A stretch of 53,200 bases of DNA from Priapulus caudatus. Taxonomy: Eukaryota; Priapulida; Priapulimorpha; Priapulimorphida; Priapulidae. Position numbers and translations under genes: made by a program. The stretch covers positions 292,558-345,757 of the forward strand of contig NW_014577290.1 of NCBI RefSeq assembly GCF_000485595.1. Reading direction: 5' to 3'. Below, one piece after another: positions 35,880-47,400 of the stretch (positions are counted from its first letter, which is position 1; each line of letters opens with the position of its first letter). A model generated the notes under the pieces. It saw only the letters and a list, made by a program, of their open reading frames with translations, was not told where the DNA came from and did not search any database.

Positions 35880-36659
35880 ACAGACCGAGGGTGTTTCTTA
35901 TTTATTAATTTATAAAAGCAAAAGGATTGTAATATCTTATAAACGACATATAGTTTCAGTTATATTATGAATAAATTTGTCCTAAAATGAACATCGTTCG
36001 GTTAAATAGCATTTAGGTATAAATATAATTGCGTCGTTGTAATCAAACTGTAGTCGTTAGTTTAAAAACATTTTTTAATAATATTTATAATGGTGATTAA
36101 CCCGTGAAACTTTTTATGTAGCGTAATTATATCCTAAATTAACTGAAAATAACGCTAGAACCTAGAATAAACTCTCCCTTTAACTACTAAATACTAAACC
36201 AAACACTACACTACTTCAACTCTCAACCTACAACAACGTGATCGCTTCTTGCTTTATGTATGGTTCTGAATGAATTTTGATTTTAACAACAACCCGGCAA
36301 AACATTATATAGAACGAGTTTTTATTGACGACGGTTCTTTTTACCATTTCAACTACTAAATATTAAACCTAATATTACACTACTTCGACCTACAGCAACG
36401 TTACCGTTTCCTGTTTCTTGTATCATTTGCTCACTTCAACTATCCTGACGGAAATATTGCTGACCTTTGAGACGAAATTCTGCCGTTGCCTCGCTCATGC
36501 GTTGATAATTAATGAACTACATGCAGCATACTGTGAAGCAGAGAAGCCCATGAGCTGTGTTACAAAACACTTTTTGCCACCGAAACACGTAAACTGTACA
36601 CAATTAAGCAGAAGAATATTTTGAATATGAGAGAAAGAAGCAGACGACACAGAAGCCTA
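35880..36659. other. AT-rich intergenic DNA
   Basis: Two related stretches (about 36180-36240 and 36355-36415; TACTAAATA.TAAACC.A..., CTACTTC.AC) suggest a small local duplication. No gene supported. Confidence 0.4.
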
Positions 36660-36694
36660 ATAGAACAAGAGATAGGTAAAGTTGAAGAAGTTGA

Positions 36695-36790
36695 CGAAAG
36701 AAGAAGAAGAAGAAGAAGAGCAACACAACAACAATCGCAACAACAACAACAACAACACCAACAACAACAAGAACAGCAGCAACAATAACA
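36695..36790. repeat. AAG and AAC trinucleotide microsatellite
   Basis: (GAA)n is followed by (CAA)n with minor interruptions. Open frames across it are low-complexity only. Confidence 0.9.
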
Positions 36791-37094
36791 AAATCATAAT
36801 ATTATATAGCTTATTATACAGTTGGCGGAAGGAAAACAACCCATTATTTGCAATCGTTGCTATTACCTTAGACTTGATCAACGGCCCGTTTTTAATACTA
36901 TCAACTGCTAGGCTCTTCTCTTTAGTGGATGCTACACATGGTGTCTCTCAAACGAATTAATAATGGTATCCTTGTATTATGAACCACACATTAGTGCTTA
37001 TGATATTATTGTGCAAGAGTAACACGACTTTCTGAATATGCGGGAGTAAACAAATTAGGATTAGACAAATATTGTATGGTACATATTGCGGCTA

Positions 37095-37167
37095 ATTAAC
37101 AAGAGGCTTCTAATCATACGAGGCAGTGGGACTAATTGTCTTGTATGGTTAGAAGCCCCTTGTTAAT
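37095..37167 (+). other. 73-nt hairpin with a 31-bp stem
   Basis: Arms 37095-37125 and 37137-37167 pair over 31 positions with one mismatch and three G-U pairs, around an 11-nt loop. The arms begin ATTAACAAGAGGCTTC and end GAAGCCCCTTGTTAAT. Length and loop are like a microRNA precursor, but a small MITE relic would look the same. No target duplication is seen. Confidence 0.5.
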
Positions 37168-37169
37168 CT

Positions 37170-38059
37170 TACATACAACACAAACATGCTTTTATATTTT
37201 TGATAATATAAAATATATTTACCTGGACAGTCGCGCTTCCGGTTTATGAATAATAGTGACGTTACTAATTATAATCACACTTAAATGCTACGATGTCGCC
37301 TGAAGACGTGCTCATAAAATAAGTTATGACCCTCTAGCGATTCCACGTTTTTATTAAGCTGCGTTTATATCGACTGCGAGTGTGTTTAAACCAAGTGTGT
37401 TATGTGTTTTATTCTGTTGAACGTGTTGTTCAACGTTACGTAAATAATCTGACATTGTTGTACATGCCCACGTTCTGTTATACATCGCATTCCACACAGA
37501 AATTCATGAAGATGCCGAGTTTCAAAATTAATCATTGCGCCAGATATAGCAGCGGTAGTCGCAGGTGGTTTCTTAGAAACGCAACCCAGACCTTATCAGG
37601 GCATTAGTTCTGCACTGTAATGACAGTGCGTGTGCGGAGCCTCATCGAACAAGAGGCAAAAATAATAAATCGCTTGAAACATCATTGCAGTGCAAACATT
37701 GTTATCGTACGCATGCAACGAGGAGGGGCAATCTAAACCGGGGGGACTTAGGCGCCCACACATATATCAACGGCGTACAGAGGCGAACGGGAGCTGCATT
37801 GCTTGCCACGGCATCTGCATAATACTCCGAGCCATTTTAAAAGCTTCCACCTTTTAGCGTGACTAAACAGTGCCGAAAAAATGCGCCTATAACAGAGGTT
37901 TACGAGCGAGGATTTATTGAACCAGTATGTCGGAGATGACGATGGCTCTACGCACGAAACCGACAGACGAGCTTTAAGGTACACTCGCAAAGTCGCTGGC
38001 GAGCTGTGCTAAATTGCACCTACACTTCAATGCTACGCCCGACTGTTTGGGCGTGAACA
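37170..38059. other. Region upstream of the candidate alternative Gs-alpha exon
   Basis: It becomes less AT-rich towards 38000. No exon can be supported. It would contain the promoter of the alternative first exon if that is real. Confidence 0.35.
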
Positions 38060-38185
38060 GTGGGTTCTATAACACGGGGAAATAGTACGCTATCGAACAG
38101 TTGGATAGAGGGTAATAAGGGCTGTCGTCTTTGCGCGACCAACCTTTGTCGGTGTCTACGTCGCTGCACAGAGCAGAAACCGACG

Positions 38186-38396
38186 ATGGGTAGTGTGTGT
38201 CATGCCGTGGCTGTACAGTCAACGAGGGACAGCTTTGAAACGTCGACGACGGCACTCGAATCGACCGGTGTCGGCGTATGCGTGGAAGCTAGTGACGACG
38301 TGAAGATGGACATGTTTACGTTTATAACCGCAGTGCCCTACGTGCCACAGTCGCCTCCTCGAATCATACGACAACCTTACCGGCTTCTTTTACTCG
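38186..38396 (+). CDS. Candidate alternative first exon of Gs-alpha
   Basis: The ATG at 38186 is in a strong context (ACGATGG) and is the first ATG of a frame open since a TGA at 38054. It gives 70 codons starting MGSVCHAVAVQSTRD and ending PPRIIRQPYRLLLL, then a single G before GTACGT. The canonical exon 1 likewise ends THRLLLL plus G before GTGCGT, and exon 2 begins with GT in phase 1, so splicing 38396 to 43216 would give an intact [10 protein letters not shown]-loop. The exon lacks the [12 protein letters not shown] helix that binds G-beta-gamma. Cys5 beside Gly2 might be a lipidation site. In mammals the GNAS locus uses alternative first exons (XL-alpha-s) joined to exon 2 in this way. 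Without transcript data a chance match remains possible. Confidence 0.6.
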
Positions 38397-38524
38397 GTAC
38401 GTATGCCTGGAGCTATCAATATTACTATTACCATAGTTATCATCGTGGTCGTCGTGGTCGCTCGGCGTCGTCGTCGTCGTTGCCATCCTACTTGTGCGCG
38501 CGATGTGATCAGAACTTTTGACCA

Positions 38525-41380
38525 TGTTACATTACTTATACTTACAATTAAACGCAAATAAACAAATTCCTCGCTTAACTTTTTTATCCACCAACGAATC
38601 ACACGCCTTCGCGACTAGACCGATTGATTCACCTTCAGTGTGATGTATTTAGGCTTCGTGATGTAACCCGCTTAATTATATTGGAACCAGTCTATGTAAC
38701 ACGAAATGACTTGAACGTTGAAACAAATCTACCGAGTGAGATACTTTCTTTTTGTGTTTTATTTATGATTTACTGAATAATTATTGCAATGCGTATGCAT
38801 GCTATTTAATGTAGCAATAAAGCTGCCATGGCGACTGTATCTTAAGTACCTAAAAGCCTCCTTTGCACTTTGGCCTTTGTTTACCTGGAGCTTACATCAC
38901 ACTGCTGTTGCATTGGCATGCTACATAGAGAAAAACGCTCCTGTAGAAATACGGGCGGAAATCAGGTATGCACGTACACTAAATGATTATCATTTGTGTT
39001 ACCTATCACATAACTCTACATCCTTGCTGTTCTCATCCATTAGGTATTAGGTATCTCAAGTATTAGGTCATCGCCTTTCTCGGCTTAAACGCATAAAAGA
39101 CATCTCGCAAGGCAACAGGGAAGAGCTTGCAGGATGCTGTGTTAGGTTTATATGGTAGCCCGGCATGGGGCAGTTATATGACAGCTTAGACGGAGACGCA
39201 GTCACGCTGGTTGGATAGATCCACCGAAAAATAGAATAAGCAATGAACAATTGCTCACGGTTGACATCTCAGATGGACTATCGTGGGAATCATGCGTTTT
39301 GGATTATTTAGCAAATCGCGATATTCTGCCTACCAAGAATTGCATATTACTGACAGCCGCATTGTTAGATTAACGTAGAGGCAGAGCCATTAGAACTAGA
39401 TGTATAGTACTGTGTATAGCATGTCTCAGAAGGGGTTCAGGTCGAAGTTTCTAGTTGACCAAGATAGCTCGCATTGCCCAAATTATAAATGCGGATGCTA
39501 CATGGTCTGGGTCTATCCAACGACGAGCTGAACGTGGACGTAATATCGCCCAGGCAGAATTACACCAGGATGATCTCGAGCATCTTCAGCTGATCCCACC
39601 ACGGCGAACCGAACAAACTGGAGATGCCCAGGCGGGCGGGTTCTAACGCACCCAAGCCGGGCATTATAGAGGAAAACTACGCTACATTAGAAACTGATGC
39701 CTCGACCCAGATACAAGATTTTGATAAAGTGCGTGATTCACACTCGCACCAGTTAACGCTCCTGCGATAGACAGGAACCAGGAGCCAGGTGCACTCGTAT
39801 CTATGCTCGTATCGCCCTCTTATTCGGACAATACCGGTACGCAAAAAACATTCAATAATTTAGAGCCATTTTATATGCAAATTGTTTTAGCACATTGGGC
39901 AAACTGTAAATAGTCTTGCACGGCATGGCGGGAAAATAGGGACCCTCTCCATCCATACACCTAGCATCTTTCATGCGAAAATAATTAAATACTGATTTAA
40001 TATTATTTATTATTGTCAAACTACCATGTTGTGGTCCCTATTTGGCGTTCTTTAGGAATATTTCAATATACATATCGAAATATTGGAGATTTTGGTTCGG
40101 ACAAATAGGTACTTAAACAGTATTTTATTTTATTTTTTTATTTTATTTTTAAGTATTATTCTCAACATATACGATTTCGAGATTTTCTATTATTTCCTCC
40201 TGGTTTCGTAAAGAAACACACTATAACTATTGTCATGTATTGTCGTGTTCCTCCGTTGCTGCTATTGAACAAATATCTTCGTGCCAATGTAATTGACATA
40301 TTTATTAGTCTAAAATGAATTACTCGGCTGCGAACTAGGGCTGTCACAGCCACCTTTCGTGATTCCCTTGGTAGCAACGCTGTTATTGGTATGTGACACA
40401 GAAAAAAAGCAGACTCTCCACAATTTTCTTCTGATTTTTACGTAACTGTAATCTTTTTTTCGTGTATTACTGTTGTAGCATTTGGCATGTATGATCTTTC
40501 TAAAAAAATTAACACATATACATGCACTATGTAATATTAAAGTCATTACAGCCAACAAGATTCCAATTACACAGTAATACGCATGTGTCTAATACTCATG
40601 CACTACAATTCTATGAACTCAATTAACTTACTCAAATATATTTACTCAATGTATTTACTCAATGAAATTCTATGAAGTTCATCTAACAAAATTGACAAAT
40701 TTCCTACGCTTTTAATTGTTATTGAAAATTTAGCAGAAGAAAAATGGTCGGTCATTTTAGCTTCGCTTACCGGGGGACCTACTTTCAATGTTTGGACCAT
40801 CATTATACGTAAAATATACATTCTATACAGATAATCATACCAAAGTAAGTATTTACATCAAACACGCACATACGCACTTGCTTGGTGACGGTGTTTATCA
40901 ATACAACGTTACGATATCAATACGACGTTGTATGTCAATCAATACGATATGCAAATGTTAGTGACAATCTGCGTTTTCTTGCATGCCAATTACGGACTTT
41001 CGTTATCTTTTCCCGCTATCTCTACTGATTTAATATAATGCGTGTAATTGATGCATGGGTGCAAAGAAGCTATATAATTTACTCTTTTTTTCACAATAGA
41101 CGTACGGAATTTTCTGGAAGCAGCGAGCAGATCGTTCATTTGATCGATTATAGTTACACAATTTGAGCCAGGAGGTGGCGCTGTATGTTTGCTATTGCGC
41201 ATCCCACAGCGCTTCGCGCGCCCCACCCTGGATGTATACAGCCTGGAATGAAAACTGCACGAAAAGCATTTCATGTCGGAAACTTATCACAGATTTTAAA
41301 GGATTTTTGCGTCTAGATGAATCCGGTGTGTGTATGAAGCTGCTCCGGGTTGTGCCCATTTCCCCAGGATAGTGAAACTA
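38525..41380. other. Intergenic DNA, or intron of the alternative transcript
   Basis: A weak candidate exon (38799-38965, ending at G|GTATGC) has a hydrophobic frame but no known match. Nothing else supportable is visible. Confidence 0.35.
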
Positions 41381-41412
41381 GTGCTCGGCTGCTGGCGATG
41401 CTAATGAAAGTG

Positions 41413-44400
41413 ATGGGCTGTATAGGTGGACGAGCCAGCGTCAAGGAGGCGGAGGACGAAAAATGGAAACGAGAAGCCAATAAGAAAATCGAGAAACAGT
41501 TGCAGAAGGACAAACAGCTATACAGGGCGACACATAGGTTACTTCTACTAGGTGCGTCTTCAGCCGATTCTGCATAGATTTGTTGACGTGTCAGTGATTG
41601 GAAATTATTTTGCTGGCGGAGATCTTCACGAGCGTGTTTAATTAACAATCGTATATTGTTGCCGCAGTTCCGTATTTTGTAGGCACATGATCGTGTTGAA
41701 AAGTACGGACTTGTGGTTTGAACAATCAGTGTTGCAGCCAGGAGGATTTAAAAAATTATGGTGCAGTGTTGTTTAGTTTAAATACTAATTAGTGTAATAT
41801 TTACAATTCAGATGTTAATTTCTAAATTAATGGGTGTACAGTTTTCTACAGCTTACAGTTACAGTATGTACAACGTATGTAGAAAGTATTATGAGGCTCT
41901 GTAACTGATGCGAGAGATATAAATGTCGTCATACGAACAGGTTGGGTGGTGATGTAATTGCAAGCATCAGTGTAAGAGATACCCTGGATAGTCTCTGCAC
42001 AAACGGTGGTAAAAATTTTTTTATCACATTTTAATCCATATATATTCCATATTCCATTAATTCCATATTCCATATTCCATATTCCATTTTATATATATTC
42101 CATATTCCATTAAATTATGGACTACATGTATCACAGATGCTCGTGGCTCATAACATTGTCCATGGGCATTGGATCTGTGCCATCAGTTTCGTAGTTGATT
42201 TGTTGATTTGCTAATGTTTACTTCTCAAACATAAAATAACGAAGTGGCTATATGCCCGGCAACCGGGCACGGTCTTCAATTTCCTAAATGCCCGGCAGTT
42301 TTTAATTTTTGGTGATTTCTCAAGTAAACAGTGTACTACGTGATCCAAAGTATTCTAAATTTGTTTAGAAATGTCAAGGGATTTTCGTTAGAGCTGTATA
42401 TTCGAACTAGCCTAATTCTCCTAGCTTCGGATCACTGAGCGAACGAACTCGCAATCGACACTTGGAAAATATCCGACGGCTGCCGGGCACTGTCTTCGAT
42501 TTCCTAAATGCCCGGCAGTTTTTAATTTTTGGTGATTTCTCAAGTAAACAGGAGGGAATTAAGGTGCCGACTGCCGGGAATATAGCCACAGCGTTAAAAT
42601 AACTCGTTTTTCTTGGCTGAGCCGTAGTATATTGGACCTTCGCTATCGGTGACATATTCTGTTGGTTGATAAGATGATGCTTTTCTCAGCATGATTGATT
42701 GGTTGATCTGTACAGTAGTGTGAGATATATCTTGTTCCAAAAACTAGCCATCTTGAGCCATGACTTCTATGAGCCATGATTTGTATGCTGCATCTCACAT
42801 GTAGTATAGAATAGGTTTTCACACACACTGTTGAAAACAATTATCATCTCACACTCCAGGTCACCCAATCGAAATGTGTTATTCTAATATCGAGTTGTCT
42901 TGAAGCGTCATATCAACTAATCATGCAGATACCTAACCCAATCCGGTGCCGGGACAAAGAGTTATACTTTGATATCCACCCGCATTGTACTTGCAGGAAC
43001 ACAAGATGGGTTGCTGATAAACATATCCTGAATTTTATTATTGCATTCTTATTTGGTATTGTAATGTGTCATTAATAGTAGCATTCAGGCATTGATGGTG
43101 AATACGAATTATTAAATGGATAAGGTTTCGTGCAACACTATATTAATCAGTACCTAATATTCGCCAATTCTTTTTACTGATAGTTGTAGAGCTCTAAAGA
43201 ATATTACATTTTTAGGTGCTGGTGAATCGGGGAAAAGCACAATAGTAAAGCAGATGCGAATTCTTCATGTTTCTGGATTCGATGATTTGTAAGTTTTTTG
43301 TAGAACCATGAATCGTGATGTTAACTAGCATCGTTATTGCGTGTTATATGTGTGACTCTTCTATTAGTGAGTTGAAAGTGCAACTTTGAAAGTTCCCTTG
43401 CGCTGTGTGAACCTCATGAGCCATGGGTCCTCATTCAGGGGCTATAGGTTTTCATGCAGGTGTCTGGGATTCCTATCTAGGAGCCATTGGTCCTCACCGA
43501 AGAGCTTTAATTTGTTATCCCCATGAGTCAGTGGTCCTCAGCTACGAGTTACTGTCAGTCCTCATGAGTCAGGGGCGTTCACCTAGGAATTATGTCATCC
43601 CCCATGAATCAGGGGTCCTTACCTAGGAATTATGTCATCCCCTATGAATCAGGGGTCCTTACCTAGGAGTTATTGGCATCCCCCATGAATCAGGGGTCCT
43701 TACCTAGGAGTTATTGTCAGTCCCTATGAGTTAGGGGTTCTTACCTAGAACTTATTGTCATCCTCCATGAGGCAGGGGTTTTCACTTACGCGTTATTGTC
43801 AGTCCCCATGAGTCAGGGGGCCTTACCTAGAAGTGATTGTCATCCCCCATTAATCAGAGGTTTTTACCTAGGTGTTATTGCCAGTCCCCATGAGTCAGGG
43901 GGTCCTTACCTAGGAGTTATGTCATCCCCTATGAGTCAGGGGTTTTCACCTAGGAATTATTGTCAGTCCTCATGTGTCAGGGGTCCTTACCTAGGAGTTA
44001 TTACACCCCCTATGAGTCAGGGGTTTTCAACTAGAAGTGATTGTCATTCCCCATGAGTCAGGGGTTTTCACCTAGGCATTATTGTCATCCCCCATGAGTC
44101 AGGGGTTTTTACCTAGGCATTATTGCCAGTCCCCACGAGTCAGGGGTCCTTATCTAGGAGTTATTTCATCCCCTAGGAGTCAGGGGTTTTTACCTAGGAG
44201 TAATTGTCATCCCCTATCAGTGTTTCCCCTGAATAGATGCGAGCGAGGCGGTCTGCGTTGCTCAAATTCTCAGCCACCACACAGAAATTTGTCCAAAACA
44301 CCACCTCGCTGAAGAAAATCATTGTTCTTCCATCAGTAAACTACACTCTATTGAACTAAAATGCAAAAGTCTCATACAATGTGTTCAGAATAGCTTAGAA

Positions 44401-47400
44401 TGCACCAAATTGCACCATTTTTTCGAAAATTTTCAGGGGGGGGGCAAGCCACCAGACCGCCCTTGCTGGGCAAGCACATGCAGTGCTCGCTTTGCTCGGA
44501 CTTCGAAACGCGCAAACACATAAAAAAAAATTTACCACCTCACAAACCTTTTTGGCCTGGGGAAACACTGCCTCATGAGTCAGGGATCCTTACCTAGTTG
44601 TGTCACCTCCCGTGTCAGGGGCCTTCACCTAGGAATTATAATATTGTCATCCCCCATGAGTCAGGGGGTTTCACCTAGAAGTTATTGTCATCCCCTCAGT
44701 CAGGGGTCTTTCGCCTAGGAATTATTGTCAGTCCTCATGTGCCAGTGGCCTTTACCTAGGAGTTATTATCATCCCGTATGAATCAGGGGTTTTCACCTAG
44801 AACTTATTGTCAGTCCCCATGAGTCAGGGGTCTTCACCTAGGAATTATGGTCATCCCCATGAGTCAGGGGTCTTTGCCTAGGAATTAATGTCAGTCCTCA
44901 TGTGGCAGGGGCCTTCACCTAGGAGTTATTCTCAGTCCCCATGAGTAATGGGTTTTCACCTAGAACTAGAAGTTACTGTCATCCCCACGAGTCAGGGGTC
45001 TTTGACTAGGAATTATTGTCAGTCTTCATGTGGCAGGGGCCTTCACCTAGGAGTTATTGTCAGTCCCCATGAGTCAGGGGTTTTTACTTAGAAGCATCCC
45101 CTGAGTCAGTGGGCCTTACCTAGGAGTCTGGGTTCTCTCCTAGGAGTCATGCTTTGCGCATAGAAGTCCGGAGTTTTCACCTTTAGTCTGAGGTTCTTTC
45201 CAATGAGTCGGGGTTATCAATATCAGTCCTCAGCCGTAAGTTTTGGTCTTTATCTAGGAAGGATAGTTCCTTATATAGGAAGACTGGTTCATTAAACAGG
45301 AAGCAGAGATTCTCACCAAGGAGTTGGGATCTTGACCAAAGATTCAAGGGATCGTGCTAGAGCTTCAGTTCATTCTTGGTGTCCAAGTCCCTTGTGGCAA
45401 TCCACGGGTTTAGACAATGTGTTAATTTATGGATCACCTAACAATTTCCTTGGTCACTGTTGTAGGTTAATTATTAGTTTAAAAGTTGAAACATATGAAC
45501 GTTATCTTTGAAACAACATTGATAATTCTAATATTTTAATTCCTATGCTTTAATTATCCATTTGTGTATAAAATTGGAGAGGTAGCAGAACTATGATATT
45601 GTAATACAGGCTTATTGTTTTTCTCACAGGGAAAAGAAAGAGAAAATACAAGACATTAAAAAGAATATTAGGGATGCTATCCTGGTATGTTTACAAATTG
45701 ATGTAGAATTTATGTAGATTGTTTAATCACTGAGCACTGTGTCACAAATAGTAAGGAATGTTCCACTGAACATGTCATTAGGATTGTTCTAATGAGTACT
45801 CACGTTTATAATTTGCACACATGCTTGAAGCTACTGTGCCTCCTCTACAAATTACATATAAATATTTTATTAGGCCTTATTCTAATTTCGGGTCTATTTC
45901 TAGTTCATACCAGCTTGTAATACATGTTCACATGAAAATTTCATTGTCCAACTCGTGTTAATTCTTTTCGGATAAATTTGGGTCAATGTTAAAATATTGA
46001 TATTGTTTTTCACACAAACAGGGTCTCGTCCATGGGCTGTATTACCGCGTTGACATGGTAATGGTTTGGCTCGAGCTAAATGGGCTAAATTTTGGCTCAG
46101 GCTAAATTTGTCTCGGGCCGGTTTGAGTCGGAGCGTTCACACGTATGCAAGCGAATACTGTCTATCAAATTCAAATTCAAATTCAAATACATTTTATTGC
46201 ACAAATATCTCACAGATACTTTGGCAGTATGTTGCGAGATGGCGTTGTGTACGATTCAGTGTTTACATTCGTTCCGAGTTTAATTATTGTATCCATTATT
46301 GGATACTATGGTTTCATGTCTGTACAGCCGCTCGGTCCGCCGCAGAGATTTTCCCTTCCGCTCTATAACTCGACCCCTAATTGACCTAGCGTGACCAAAC
46401 TTGGTCTACTTACACATCTTGGGGAGAAGGTGGACAGCGTACCAAAACCAGGTCACTGCGACCTTTATTTGACCTTTACCTTGACCTTGATCATATTTCC
46501 CTTCTGCTCTGTAACTCGGCCCCTAATTGACCTAGCGTGACCAAACTTGGTCTACTTACACATCTTGGGGATAAGGTGGGCAGCGTACCAAAACCAGGCC
46601 ACTGCGACCTTTATTTGACCTTTACATTGACATTGATCATGTTTCCCTTCCACTCTATAACTTGGCCCCTAATTGACCTAGCGCTACCAAACTTGGTATA
46701 CTTACACATCTTGGGGAGAAGGTGCGCACCAGGTCACTGCAACCTTTATTTGACCTTGACTTTGACCTTGATCATATTTCCCTTCCGCTCTATATCTCAG
46801 CCCCTAATTGACCTAGCACTACCAAAACCAGGTTACTACGACCTTTATTTGACCTTTACCTTGACCTTGATCATATTTCCCTTCCGCTCTATAACTCGGC
46901 CCCTAATTGACCTAGCGCTACCAAAACCAGGTCACTACGACCTTTATTTGACCTTTACCTTGACCTTGATCATATTTCCCTTCCGCTCTATAACTCGGCC
47001 CCTAATTGACCTAGTGCGACCAAACTTGGTATACTTACACATCTTGGGGAGAAGGTGTGTCGTGTACCGAAACCAGGTCACTGCAACCTTTATTTGACCT
47101 TGACCTTGACCTTCATCATATTTTCTTTCCGCTCTATAACTCGGCCCCTAATTGACCTAGTGCGACCAAACTTCGTATACTTACACATCTTGGGGAGAAC
47201 ACGGGGGAAACATGTAGTTGGTGACAACTGCCCTTTCTAGTCAATCTTGAAAACATGCATCCTGATCAAATTTTTCTAATTTTTATATTGTTTTGGACTT
47301 TATTTCGTTGAAGTACACATTCGATACTCGCGGCATCTACTGCTCTACCGATTTAGCTGGTGCTAAAATTTGGCTCAGGCCTGGTCAGACGTTTTTCGAT

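Noticed and set aside
39455-39646. 63-codon frame RIAQIINADATWSGSIQRRA...
   Set aside because: No ATG in good context, no splice sites and no known match; too short to support as a gene or a transposon relic.
43420-44600. Open frames with MSQGFLPR-like repeats
   Set aside because: They follow the minisatellite period and break whenever a unit has an indel; no splice sites fit.
46537-47097. 186-codon repeated open frame in the TGACC-rich array
   Set aside because: Full and shortened units keep the frame by chance; the element has no other coding evidence and its codons simply follow the DNA repeat.
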